Shown: positions 6,657 to 16,884, counted from the stretch's first letter. The stretch: 17,143 bases of DNA from Salinisphaera sp. UBA1666 (GCA_002320455.1 DCKU01000191.1:1-17143), one strand, 5' to 3'. The notes: generated by a model not told the origin, from the letters alone. Made by a program: numbers and translations.

Positions 6657-6770
6657 ATGACCATCGCAGAAAGCCTCGCAAGCAGCTAGACCAACGCCGG
6701 GCGGGGATCGCCCGCTCTGTGTTCGGCCCCATTGTGAGGCGACGCAGACGCGCAGCGGCGGCGGATGTCC

Positions 6771-6835
6771 GTCGCACTGCGCCGGTGCGACAAAGTGTTT
6801 GAGCATCGCGAAAGCGATGTGAGTTTTTTGTCGCA
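6771..6835 (+). other. pair of mutually exclusive hairpins
   Basis: GTCGCAC (6771-6777) pairs with GTGCGAC (6785-6791). The same middle segment, as TGCGACAAA (6786-6794), can instead pair with TTTGTCGCA (6827-6835). That enlarges a central hairpin CATCGC-GAAA-GCGATG (6804-6819) followed by T6 (6824-6829). The layout resembles an attenuator, but no gene lies just downstream on the plus strand. Confidence 0.45.
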
Positions 6836-6861
6836 TTCCGCCGACGTGAGCATCGGAGTGC

Positions 6862-6951
6862 ACCCGCAAAGCGGGCGCCGAGGATGGGTGTCGTTTTCTT
6901 GGTTTCTTCTTTTGGACAAGCAAAAGAAGAGACTCGCACTGCAGTGCGAAA
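6862..6951 (+). repeat. right, intact copy of the ~90-bp intergenic repeat
   Basis: Modules in order are CCCGC-AAA-GCGGG (6863-6875), 8 nt after GCGGGCG the GGGTGTC box, a T-rich TTTTCTTGGTTTCTTC tract, hairpin CTTCTTTTG/CAAAAGAAG (6906-6914 with 6921-6929) around GACAAG, and a perfect 16-bp palindrome TCGCACTGCAGTGCGA (6934-6949). It is an inverted copy of the modules at 6093-6136 and 6404-6451. From memory, similar T-rich GGACAAGC motifs are dispersed in gammaproteobacterial genomes. Confidence 0.75.
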
Positions 6952-7038
6952 TCGCCCGGCTAAAGCCGCTCGTGAGTGGCGTTAAGCTTGAAGCAGCACC
7001 GCGAGCTGCCCGAGCAGCACTGGGCGCGCCGCTGCGCA

Positions 7039-9654
7039 CTAATCGTCGGCGCCGTTGTAATCCAATAACCCCTTCAACTCATACAAGACCGACAACGCCT
7101 CCCGCGGCGACAGCGCATCACAGTCAAGCGTGGCCAGCTGTTCCCGCAGCCGATCCGGCTCGGGCTCAGCGGGTTCGGCCGAGGCCGGTGAGGGGGCCTC
7201 GAACAGTCCCAGCTGGGGGCTGGTGGTTTCCGGTGTGGCCTGCTCCAGCTCGGCGAGATGTTTCTTGGCCGCGCGCACGACTTTTTTCGGCACGCCGGCC
7301 AGCTCGGCCACCTGCAGACCAAAGCTGCGCGAGGCCGGGCCGGGCCGGATGGCGTGGAGAAAGACCAGTTTCTGCTCGCCGCCGCTGGCATAGTCGGCCA
7401 CTTCGAAGTGCGCGTTGTCGCTGGCCGGCCAGTCGGCGGCCAGGCGCGTCAATTCGAAATAGTGGGTCGCAAACAGGGTATAGGCCCGGTTGTGCTCGGC
7501 CAGGCGTTCGGCCACCGCGCGGGCCAGGGCCAGGCCGTCGTAGGTGGAGGTGCCGCGGCCAATCTCGTCCAGCAGCACCAGCGAGCGCTCGGTGGCGTGG
7601 TGCAGAATCTGGGCCGTCTCGCTCATTTCGACCATGAAGGTCGACTGGCCGGCCGAGAGATCGTCGCCGGCGCCGATGCGGGTGAATACCCGATCCAGCG
7701 GACCGATGCGTGCGGCCTGGGCCGGCACGAACGAGCCGATATGCGCCATCAGCACGATCAGTGCGGTCTGGCGCATATAGGTGGATTTGCCGCCCATATT
7801 GGGCCCGGTGATCAGAAGCAGCCGGGTGTCGTCGTCCAGGGTGGTGTCGTTGGCCACGAACGGCGTATCGGAAAATCGTTCGACCACGGGATGACGCCCG
7901 CCGGTGATCTTGATGCCGGGGGTATCGACGAGCTCTGGGGCAACCCAACCGTAGTCGATGCCGCAGCGGGCAAGCCCGGCGAGCACGTCCAACCGGGCCA
8001 GCCCGTCGGCAATCGATTGCAAGCGCGACAGATGTGTCGCCAGTTCGGTGACCAGCTCGGTATAGAGCTGTTTCTCCCGCGCCAGGGCGCGCTCGCGGGC
8101 CGACAGTACCTTGTCCTCGAACGATTTCAGCTCGGGCGTGATATAGCGCTCGACGGCTTTTAACGTCTGACGGCGCTGATAGTCCAGCGGCGCCTTGTCC
8201 GCGTGGGTGCGGCCCATTTCGATGTAATAGCCGTGCACCCGGTTGTATCCCACCTTGAGCGTGTCCACGCCGGTGCGCTCGCGCTCGCGGGCTTCCAGAT
8301 CGGCCAGATAGCCGTTGGCGTTGTCGGAGAGCTCGCGCAGCTCGTCCAGCGTGTCGTCATAACCGGTGGCGATGACGCCGCCGTCGCGGATGACTACCGG
8401 CGGGGCGGCGACGATCGCGCGGGCCAGCAGGCCGGCCAGGTCCGAGGCCGGGTCCAGTGCCGTATCAATGCCGGCCAGCAGCGGGGCATCCAGCTTGGCC
8501 AGCTCGGCCTTGATGCCCGGCAGGCCGGCGAGTGCGGCGGCCAGGCCCGACAGATCGCGCGGGCGTGCCGAGCCCAGTGCGATACGGGTGGCGATGCGCT
8601 CCACGTCGACCATGCTGCGCAGCTTGTCGGAGACCGGCTCGTAGGCGCCGTTCATCAGGGTGGCAATGGCCTGATGGCGATGCCGCAGAGTGTTGAAGTC
8701 GCGGGTGGGCTCGGCTAGCCAGCGTCGCAGGGCACGCGCGCCCATGGCGGTGGCACAGCGATCGAGCAGGCCGACCAGGCTGTGGCGGGTGTCACCGGTG
8801 GCACTGCGCTCGATCTCGAGGTTGCGGCGTGTGGCCGCGTCAAGGATCAGCGTGTCGGTGATGGCATAAGTGCGCATGGAGGCGATATGCGCGAGGGCGG
8901 CGTGCTGGGTGGCCTCGACGTAGTCGACCAGCGCGCCGGCGGCGGCAATCGCCCGCGGCATGTCGCCACAGCCAAAGCCGTCGAGCTGGGCCACGCCGAA
9001 GAACTGGGTCAGCTTGCGGCGCGCTGAAACCGCATCGAACAGCCAGGCCGGGCGCTCCGTGCGGGCCGTGTTGGCGCCCTCGAAGACCAGCGGACTGTCG
9101 TCGGCCACCAGAATTTCCCGCGGCGCCAGCCGCGCCAGCTCGCTGTGCAGCGCGGCTTCGTCGGCGACTTCGGTTACCGCCAGATCGCCGCGTGCCAGCT
9201 CCAGCGTAGCGATACCGATCGCCCGCTTGGCCGGGGCCACGGCCACGATGAGATTGGCCCGGCGCGCGTCCATGAGCGCATCGTCGGTCACGGTGCCGGG
9301 CGTAACCACGCGTACCACTTCCCGCCGGACCGGGCCCTTGGTGGCGCCCGGCGCTTCCATCTGTTCGCAGATGGCCACCGACTCGCCCCGCGTGATCAGA
9401 CGCGCGAGATACGACTCGGCCGAGTGATAGGGCACGCCGGCCATCGGGATGCGCACGCCGCCGGACTCGCCGCGGGCGGTCAGGGTGATGTCCAGAATCT
9501 CGGCCGCGCGCTCGGCGTCGTCGAAGAACAGCTCGTAGAAATCGCCCATGCGATAGAACATGAGCATGTTCGGATAGCCGTCCTTGATCTGCAGGTATTG
9601 CCGCATCATGGGCGTGTGATGGGCATGACGGGCCGTATCGGCGGTCTCTGGCAT
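7039..9654 (-). CDS. mutS: DNA mismatch repair protein MutS
   Basis: Recognises base mismatches and small loops and, with MutL, starts methyl-directed repair. The 871 residues fit the family (E. coli 853). The mismatch-wedge motif GDFYELF has F39 and E41. The ATPase has Walker A GPNMGGKST (617-625), Walker B with D696-E697 in LVLLDEIGRGTSTYDG, and the ATHYFELT signature. Near the C-terminus QLGLF (814-818) is a clear beta-clamp binding motif. I prefer the ATG at 9654 over 9690. It gives MPETADTARHAHHTPMM, close to the family start, and a possible -10 (TACAAT, minus strand, 9707-9702) would leave almost no leader for 9690. Neither start has a good Shine-Dalgarno. It is divergent from pncC. Confidence 0.96.
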   Translation of the reverse strand: MPETADTARHAHHTPMMRQYLQIKDGYPNMLMFYRMGDFYELFFDDAERAAEILDITLTARGESGGVRIPMAGVPYHSAESYLARLITRGESVAICEQMEAPGATKGPVRREVVRVVTPGTVTDDALMDARRANLIVAVAPAKRAIGIATLELARGDLAVTEVADEAALHSELARLAPREILVADDSPLVFEGANTARTERPAWLFDAVSARRKLTQFFGVAQLDGFGCGDMPRAIAAAGALVDYVEATQHAALAHIASMRTYAITDTLILDAATRRNLEIERSATGDTRHSLVGLLDRCATAMGARALRRWLAEPTRDFNTLRHRHQAIATLMNGAYEPVSDKLRSMVDVERIATRIALGSARPRDLSGLAAALAGLPGIKAELAKLDAPLLAGIDTALDPASDLAGLLARAIVAAPPVVIRDGGVIATGYDDTLDELRELSDNANGYLADLEARERERTGVDTLKVGYNRVHGYYIEMGRTHADKAPLDYQRRQTLKAVERYITPELKSFEDKVLSARERALAREKQLYTELVTELATHLSRLQSIADGLARLDVLAGLARCGIDYGWVAPELVDTPGIKITGGRHPVVERFSDTPFVANDTTLDDDTRLLLITGPNMGGKSTYMRQTALIVLMAHIGSFVPAQAARIGPLDRVFTRIGAGDDLSAGQSTFMVEMSETAQILHHATERSLVLLDEIGRGTSTYDGLALARAVAERLAEHNRAYTLFATHYFELTRLAADWPASDNAHFEVADYASGGEQKLVFLHAIRPGPASRSFGLQVAELAGVPKKVVRAAKKHLAELEQATPETTSPQLGLFEAPSPASAEPAEPEPDRLREQLATLDCDALSPREALSVLYELKGLLDYNGADD

Positions 9655-9740
9655 GGGCAGGCTCGGCTCGGTCGATCGCGGTGCCAACATCGGCCGGCGC
9701 GATTGTACGTAATTTATACGCCGACTTCGCCGTGCCGCAC

Positions 9741-9749
9741 TGGCATACT
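9741..9749 (+). promoter_or_regulatory. candidate extended -10 promoter for pncC-thpR(-recA)
   Basis: TGG precedes CATACT (9744-9749), an extended -10 pattern. The -35 region (about 9721-9726, CCGACT) is poor. The start site would fall near 9756, only a few bases before the pncC ATG, giving a leaderless or very short-leader message. Confidence 0.3.
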
Positions 9750-9758
9750 TGGCAGCCT

Positions 9759-10277
9759 ATGACGCATACGGCTGACGCCGCGGGCCCGCCCGCAGACATC
9801 GACACGCTGGTCGCGGCACTCGCTGAGCTGATGCCGGCGCGCGGCCAGCGGCTGGTGACCGCTGAATCGTGTACCGGGGGCCTGATTGCCGCGGCCTGTA
9901 CCGAGCGCGCCGGTAGTTCGGCCTGGTTCGAGCGCGGTTATGTCACGTATTCCAACGCCGCCAAGCACGAGGACCTGCGCGTGGGCCCGCATCTGATCGC
10001 CGCCCACGGGGCCGTCAGCGCGCCGGTGGTCGGGGCGATGACCCGAGGCGCCTTGACGCTGTCCGGCGCCGAATGGGCGATCGCGGTCTCCGGCGTGGCC
10101 GGGCCCGGCGGCGGCAGTCCCGACAAGCCGGTAGGCACCGTGTATATCGGCTGGCAGCAGGCCGGGGCAAGTGCGGAGGTTACGCATCACGTCTTCGACG
10201 GCGACCGGGCCAGCGTGCGGCGTCAAACCGTTGTCTGCGCGCTGGCCGGTCTCAAACAGCGGATCGAACGTCTCTAG
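9759..10277 (+). CDS. pncC: nicotinamide-nucleotide amidohydrolase (CinA C-terminal type)
   Basis: Stand-alone CinA C-terminal domain that deamidates NMN to nicotinate mononucleotide, salvaging the pyridine nucleotide released by bacterial DNA ligase. The 172-residue product is close to E. coli PncC/YgaD (165). It carries the signature TAESCTGGLIA (about 39-49), Y-V-T-Y-S-N, and GVAGPGGGSPDKPVGTVYIGW (split across about 112-132). The full-length CinA N-terminal domain is absent. The ATG at 9759 gives a usual length; an in-frame upstream start at 9681 would run into the mutS leader. Its place before recA is conserved in E. coli and Pseudomonas, where the link is functional context for DNA repair and ligase by-product salvage. 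Confidence 0.93.
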   Translation: MTHTADAAGPPADIDTLVAALAELMPARGQRLVTAESCTGGLIAAACTERAGSSAWFERGYVTYSNAAKHEDLRVGPHLIAAHGAVSAPVVGAMTRGALTLSGAEWAIAVSGVAGPGGGSPDKPVGTVYIGWQQAGASAEVTHHVFDGDRASVRRQTVVCALAGLKQRIERL

Positions 10278-10280
10278 ATC

Positions 10281-10793
10281 GTGCCTAGGCGGCTATTCTT
10301 TGCTCTGTTGCCGCCGCGCGCGCTCGCCGACGAGATGGTCCTGAGAGCGGCCCGCCTGGGGCTGGGCGGGCGTCTGGTCGCCGCCGATCGGCTACATCTG
10401 ACGCTGGCGTTTCTGGGGCCACGTGATACGTCGGCCGTCGAGGCGCTGCTGCGCGGGGTCGATAACATCAGCGCGGCGCCGTTCACGATGAGCATCGATC
10501 GCCTGGGCGGTTTTCAGGGCGCGCGCACCGCGTGGTTCGGCCCCGAGCGTGCGCCCGTACGACTGACCGCGCTGGCCGCCGAATTGGGCAAGCAAGGGGT
10601 TGATCGACAACGCTTTGTGCCACATATCACAGTCATCCGTGATTGCGTGCCCCCGGCGCCGACGGCCCTGTTTCCGCCGATGATCTGGCATGTTGCTCAT
10701 CTAGCGCTGATCGAAAGCGGACACGATGGCATGCCCGGCGCGTATCACACCCTGGCCCGTTGGCGCTTGTCCGACATGGTGCGCCAGGACTAG
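10281..10793 (+). CDS. thpR: RNA 2',3'-cyclic phosphodiesterase (LigT/2H family)
   Basis: 2H phosphoesterase that opens 2',3'-cyclic phosphate ends on RNA and can also ligate tRNA halves in vitro. The 170 residues (E. coli 176) contain both catalytic HxTx motifs, H39-L-T-L in RLHLTLAFLG and H115-I-T-V in FVPHITVIRD. The opening RRLFFALLPP is typical. It starts with GTG three nucleotides after the pncC stop, so the two are co-transcribed and possibly coupled. It lies between pncC and recA, whereas E. coli has pncC directly before recA. A thpR insertion here is a lineage feature. Cytosolic; cellular role poorly known. Confidence 0.92.
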   Translation: MPRRLFFALLPPRALADEMVLRAARLGLGGRLVAADRLHLTLAFLGPRDTSAVEALLRGVDNISAAPFTMSIDRLGGFQGARTAWFGPERAPVRLTALAAELGKQGVDRQRFVPHITVIRDCVPPAPTALFPPMIWHVAHLALIESGHDGMPGAYHTLARWRLSDMVRQD

Positions 10794-10923
10794 ACACACC
10801 GCGGTAGCCGAGCGCGAGCATCAGCCGGCGCGGAGCCGACAAACCATCACAGGCCGTATCATCGAGTCGAGCATGAGTAAGAAGACATCACGCGCACCGG
10901 CGCGACAGACGGGGAACAACGCC

Positions 10924-12021
10924 ATGGATGAAGATCGCAAGAAAGCACTCGCTGCCGCCCTGGGCCAGATCGAGCGACAGTTCGGCAAGGGCTCGGTCAT
11001 GCGCATGGGCGACGTGGATAATTCCAACGTCGCCTCGATCTCCAGCGGCTCGCTAACTCTGGACATTGCCCTGGGCGTGGGCGGCTACCCGCGCGGGCGC
11101 GTCGTCGAGATCTATGGCCCGGAATCCTCGGGCAAGACCACACTCACCCTGCAGGCCATCGCCGAGGCCCAGAAGGCCGGCGGCACCGCGGCTTTCATCG
11201 ACGCCGAACACGCGCTGGACCCGACCTATGCCGAAGCGCTGGGCGTGGATATCGAAAACCTGTTGATCTCGCAGCCGGACACCGGCGAACAGGCGCTGGA
11301 GATCGCCGACATGCTCGTGCGCTCGGCGGCGGTGGATATCGTGGTCGTGGACTCGGTGGCTGCACTCACGCCGAAGGCCGAAATCGAAGGCGAGATGGGT
11401 GATTCCCACGTGGGCCTTCAGGCGCGGTTGATGAGCCAGGCGCTGCGTAAGCTCACCTCCAACATCAAGCGTACCGGCACCACGGTGATGTTCATCAACC
11501 AGATCCGGATGAAGATCGGCGTGATGTTCGGCTCGCCAGAGACCACCACCGGCGGTAACGCGCTGAAGTTCTATTCGTCCGTGCGCCTGGATATTCGTCG
11601 CATCGGCTCGATCAAGAAGGGCGACGAGGTCATCGGCAACGAAACTCGCGTGAAGGTCGTCAAAAACAAGATGGCGCCGCCGTTTCGCAAGGCCGAGTTC
11701 GAGATCCTTTACGGCGAGGGCAGCTCGCGCGAGGGCGAGATCATTGACCTGGGCGTGGCCAACAACCTCGTCGAGAAAGCCGGCTCCTGGTACTCCTACA
11801 ACGGTGATCGCATCGGCCAGGGCAAGGACAACGCGCGTAACTTTCTGAAGGAAAACCCGGAAATCGCGGCCAATATCGAAGCCGCCCTGCGCGAAAAACT
11901 GCTGCCCAAGAAAAAGAAGAAAGGTGAAGACGCCGCGGAGGCCGCGCCCGATGCGGCCACCGCCGAGGCCGGCGACGCCGACCTGCTGGGCGGCGATAGC
12001 GCCGGGAAGAGCGGCCAGTAA
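10924..12021 (+). CDS. recA: RecA recombinase
   Basis: Forms filaments on single-stranded DNA, carries out strand exchange, and triggers LexA self-cleavage. The 365 residues include Walker A GPESSGKTT (65-73), the catalytic region FIDAEHALDP, Walker B VVVDSVAAL, loop L1 EGEMGDSHVG and loop L2 with INQIRMKIGVMFGSPETTTGG. The C-terminus has a run of lysines (PKKKKKG) followed by an Ala/Asp/Glu-rich tail, the usual inhibitory acidic end. The ATG at 10924 aligns MDEDRKKALAAALGQIE with the E. coli start and has GGGGA (10911-10915) at 8 nt. An in-frame ATG at 10873 would add 17 basic residues and cannot be excluded. No canonical LexA site was found upstream. recX follows after 12 nt. Confidence 0.97.
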   Translation: MDEDRKKALAAALGQIERQFGKGSVMRMGDVDNSNVASISSGSLTLDIALGVGGYPRGRVVEIYGPESSGKTTLTLQAIAEAQKAGGTAAFIDAEHALDPTYAEALGVDIENLLISQPDTGEQALEIADMLVRSAAVDIVVVDSVAALTPKAEIEGEMGDSHVGLQARLMSQALRKLTSNIKRTGTTVMFINQIRMKIGVMFGSPETTTGGNALKFYSSVRLDIRRIGSIKKGDEVIGNETRVKVVKNKMAPPFRKAEFEILYGEGSSREGEIIDLGVANNLVEKAGSWYSYNGDRIGQGKDNARNFLKENPEIAANIEAALREKLLPKKKKKGEDAAEAAPDAATAEAGDADLLGGDSAGKSGQ

Positions 12022-12033
12022 TCACCGCCCGGC

Positions 12034-12504
12034 ATGACCGACGAGGCAGACCAGACCACGCAAGTCGAGATCCGCAAACGCGCGATGGATCTGCTGGCGC
12101 GTCGCGAGCACGCCTACGGCGAGCTCGTGACCAAGCTCGCCAAGCGCGACTATGCGCGCGACGCTATCGAGATCGCGCTCGATACGCTGGTCGATGATGG
12201 CCTGCTATCGGATGCCCGCTTTGCCGAGGCCAGCGTAGCGGCCAAGGCGCGGCGGGGTATCGGCCCGGTGCGGATCCGTGCCGAGCTGCGCGGCGTGGGC
12301 GTAGCCGACTCAACCGTCGAAGCAGCACTCGCGGCTGCCGAAGTCGATTGGGCGAGCCGGGCCGCGGCCGCGCGGGAAAAGCGTTTCGGTATCGAATGGC
12401 CCGAGGACTTCGCGGCCAAGGCCAAGCAGATGCGATTCTTGCAGCGGCGCGGCTTTGACGGCGATCAGCTCGCGGCGGCGTTCGATGACGCGCCAGGCCT
12501 CTGA
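12034..12504 (+). CDS. recX: regulatory protein RecX
   Basis: Small protein that binds RecA filaments and limits their growth and ATPase activity. The 156-residue product has the three tandem helical repeats of the family: the LLARREHAYGELVTKL repeat (about 20-35), then LVDDGLLSDARFAEA (about 52-66) with ARRGIGPVRIRAELRGVGV, and the last repeat FLQRRGFDGDQLAAAF (about 134-149). E. coli RecX is 166 residues. It begins only 12 nt after the recA stop, with no terminator between them, so both genes probably lie on one message. In E. coli a terminator keeps recX low, so dosage control may differ here. Confidence 0.93.
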   Translation: MTDEADQTTQVEIRKRAMDLLARREHAYGELVTKLAKRDYARDAIEIALDTLVDDGLLSDARFAEASVAAKARRGIGPVRIRAELRGVGVADSTVEAALAAAEVDWASRAAAAREKRFGIEWPEDFAAKAKQMRFLQRRGFDGDQLAAAFDDAPGL

Positions 12505-12539
12505 CATGCTCGCGACATAGGCTGATCGGACGCATTTAC

Positions 12540-12839
12540 ATGAAAGTCACCGCTGAAATCTGTGTCATCCCGCTGGGCGTGGGCCTGTCGGTCTCTCGCT
12601 ATATCGCGGCCTGCCAGCCGATCCTCGAAGCCTGGGGGTTAAAGCCCCAGCTCCATGCCTACGGCACCAACGTCGAGGGCGAGTGGGATGACGTGTTCGC
12701 CGCGTTCAAGGAGTGTCACCAAACGATCCACGACCTCGGCGCCCCGCGCGTGCATACCAGCATCAAGGTCGGCAGCCGCACGGATCGTGTGCAGACCAAC
12801 GACGACAAGATCGCCGCCGTACGCACAACGTCCGACTAA
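12540..12839 (+). CDS. MTH1187/YqgV-family thiamine-binding-like protein (UPF0045)
   Basis: A 99-residue ferredoxin-like-fold protein of the MTH1187 family (UPF0045), some members of which bind thiamine or related pyrimidines. Visible family marks are the first strand MKVTAEICVIPLGVG followed by SVSRYIAACQPILEAWGL (about 15-34), the loop ELHxxGTN-type LHAYGTNVEGEWDD (about 38-51), and the final strand-helix VHTSIKVGSRTDRVQ (about 71-85). It acts in the cytosol, with no signal peptide. It lies 35 nt after recX and 63 nt before alaS, between genes that adjoin in E. coli. No riboswitch is visible, so a link to thiamine metabolism is only a family inference. Confidence 0.85.
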   Translation: MKVTAEICVIPLGVGLSVSRYIAACQPILEAWGLKPQLHAYGTNVEGEWDDVFAAFKECHQTIHDLGAPRVHTSIKVGSRTDRVQTNDDKIAAVRTTSD

Positions 12840-12844
12840 GCCCG

Positions 12845-12871
12845 GCCGGCGTCTCTGCTAAACTTGCCGGC
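12845..12871 (+). promoter_or_regulatory. candidate alaS promoter within a GCCGGC inverted repeat
   Basis: TGC-TAAACT (12856-12864) is an extended -10 element. It is bracketed by two GCCGGC copies (12845-12850 and 12866-12871) that form an inverted repeat, which could be an operator or a weak hairpin. No good -35 is seen. It lies 39 nt before the alaS start. Confidence 0.35.
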
Positions 12872-12902
12872 TGTTTGGCGAGGTGTCCGGGAGCAACCCC
12901 AC

Positions 12903-15518
<2,616 letters not shown>

Positions 15519-15564
15519 TTATTCACGATCGGCTCGTCCCACTCGGATAAGGAACAACGAACCC

Positions 15565-16836
15565 ATGGCATTGATTGTCCAGAAATACGGCGGCTCGTCC
15601 GTCGGCTCGATCGATAAGATCAAAAAGATTGCCGAGAAGGTTAAAGGCTATCGTGATCAAGGCGATCAGGTCGTGGTCGTGGTGTCGGCCATGGGCGGGG
15701 AGACCGACCGCCTGACCGAGCTGGCCGGCGATCTGTCTGGCAAGCCGGTGCCGCGGGAAATGGACGTGCTGCTGTCCACGGGCGAGCAGGTCACGATCGC
15801 GCTGTTGGCCATGGCCTTACAGCATATCGACTGCGATGCGCGTTCGTTTACGGGCTGGCAGGTGCCGATCGTCTCCGACGAGTATCACTCCAAGGCGCGT
15901 ATCGAAGAGATCAAGGAAGCCAACCTGCGCGCCGCCCTCGATGCCGGCCAGGTCGCCGTGGTGGCCGGGTTTCAGGGCATCACCAGCGACGGCTCGATCT
16001 CCACGCTGGGCCGCGGTGGCTCGGACACGACCGCCGTGGCGCTGGCTGCGGCTCTCGGCACCGATGAGTGCCAGATCTATACCGACGTCGACGGCGTCTA
16101 CACCACCGACCCGCGCGTGGTGCCGAATGCCCGCCGGCTCGAAAAAATTACCTTTGAAGAAATGCTCGAGATGGCCAGTCTCGGCTCGAAAGTGCTACAG
16201 ATTCGCGCGGTGGAGTTCGCCGGCAAATACGGCGTGCCGCTGCGGGTACTGTCTACGTTCGAGGAAGGCCCCGGCACCCTGATCACCCTGGAGGAATACG
16301 TGGAAGAACCGATCATTTCCGGCATCGCCTTCACCAAGGACGAGTCGCAGCTTACGGTACTGGGCGTACCCGACCGGCCCGGCATTGCCTACGCGGTGCT
16401 GGGGCCCATCGGCGAGGCCAATATCGAAGTCGACATGATCCTGCAGAACGTCTCGGGCGATTCGTCCAGCGATTACACCCTGACCGACTTCACCTTCACC
16501 GTGCACAAGCGCGACTATGAAGCGGCCAAGGAAATGCTCGAGAAGGTGGCCCCGGAAATCGGTGCGCGCGAGGTCGCGGGGACGCCCAACGTCTGCAAGG
16601 TGTCGCTGGTGGGCGTGGGCATGCGCTCGCACGCCAATGTGGCCGCGCGCATGTTCAAGGTGCTGGCCGACGAGAACGTAAATATCCGGATGATCTCCAC
16701 GACGGAGATCAAGATCTCGATCGTGGTCGAGAACAAGTACCTGGAATTGGCGGTTCGGGCCCTCCACGACGAGTTCGATCTGGACGAAGAGCCGAAAAAG
16801 GTCGAGTCGGAACTAACCCCCACGGACGAACAATAG
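15565..16836 (+). CDS. lysC: aspartate kinase
   Basis: Phosphorylates aspartate, the first step towards lysine, threonine, methionine and diaminopimelate. The 423 residues match the single-domain-kinase type of Pseudomonas (about 410), not the bifunctional E. coli ThrA or MetL. Kinase motifs are KYGGSSVGS (7-15), GRGGSDTTAVALAAAL (149-164) and YTDVDGVYTTDPR (172-184). Two C-terminal ACT domains (about 265-410), with VPDRPGIAYAVLGPIGEANI and MISTTEIKISIVV, imply allosteric feedback by lysine and/or threonine. AAGGAA (15549-15554) lies 10 nt before ATG 15565. I see no in-frame Met at the usual position for a separate beta-subunit start. It follows alaS as in Pseudomonas. Confidence 0.96.
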   Translation: MALIVQKYGGSSVGSIDKIKKIAEKVKGYRDQGDQVVVVVSAMGGETDRLTELAGDLSGKPVPREMDVLLSTGEQVTIALLAMALQHIDCDARSFTGWQVPIVSDEYHSKARIEEIKEANLRAALDAGQVAVVAGFQGITSDGSISTLGRGGSDTTAVALAAALGTDECQIYTDVDGVYTTDPRVVPNARRLEKITFEEMLEMASLGSKVLQIRAVEFAGKYGVPLRVLSTFEEGPGTLITLEEYVEEPIISGIAFTKDESQLTVLGVPDRPGIAYAVLGPIGEANIEVDMILQNVSGDSSSDYTLTDFTFTVHKRDYEAAKEMLEKVAPEIGAREVAGTPNVCKVSLVGVGMRSHANVAARMFKVLADENVNIRMISTTEIKISIVVENKYLELAVRALHDEFDLDEEPKKVESELTPTDEQ

Positions 16837-16884
16837 GCGCAGCCCGCGGCGCCACCTCTCGCGCGGCGCGTGGGTGTGCCAAGG

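Larger units (their letters stand above)
6026..7038. other. 1-kb gene-free intergenic island rich in inverted repeats
   Basis: This stretch separates two converging genes (DUF2505 on +, mutS on -). Open frames exist in it on both strands but show no recognisable protein. They run through dense palindromes and lack ribosome binding sites, so I call none. It contains inverted copies of one repeat (6093-6451 interrupted, and 6862-6951), a 266-bp element with terminal inverted repeats, and at least six other foldbacks. No clean intrinsic terminator for either flanking gene was found. The flanks 6026-6092 and 6952-7038 hold only minor hairpins, such as CGGCT/AGCCG near 6957-6968. Confidence 0.8.

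Noticed and set aside
6801..6829. Intrinsic terminator formed by CATCGC-GAAA-GCGATG and T6
   Set aside because: The T run begins four nucleotides after the stem, the stem is only 6 bp, and no gene ends just upstream on the plus strand. It is described instead as part of the alternative-hairpin region.
6059..7039. Several 60-185-codon frames on both strands in the intergenic island
   Set aside because: They pass through dense palindromes and the inverted repeats, have no ribosome binding sites or recognisable motifs, and are rich in Arg, Ala and Pro as expected for non-coding GC-rich DNA.
9702..9720. Strong mutS promoter on the minus strand
   Set aside because: TACAAT is an acceptable -10, but the region at the correct distance (GCGAAG) is not a -35 box and there is no TGn. 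The evidence is too weak for a separate feature.
10873..10923. Upstream ATG as the recA start (MSKKTSRAPARQ extension)
   Set aside because: The ATG at 10924 aligns better with known RecA starts and has a better-placed purine-rich site. The longer form is kept only as an alternative.
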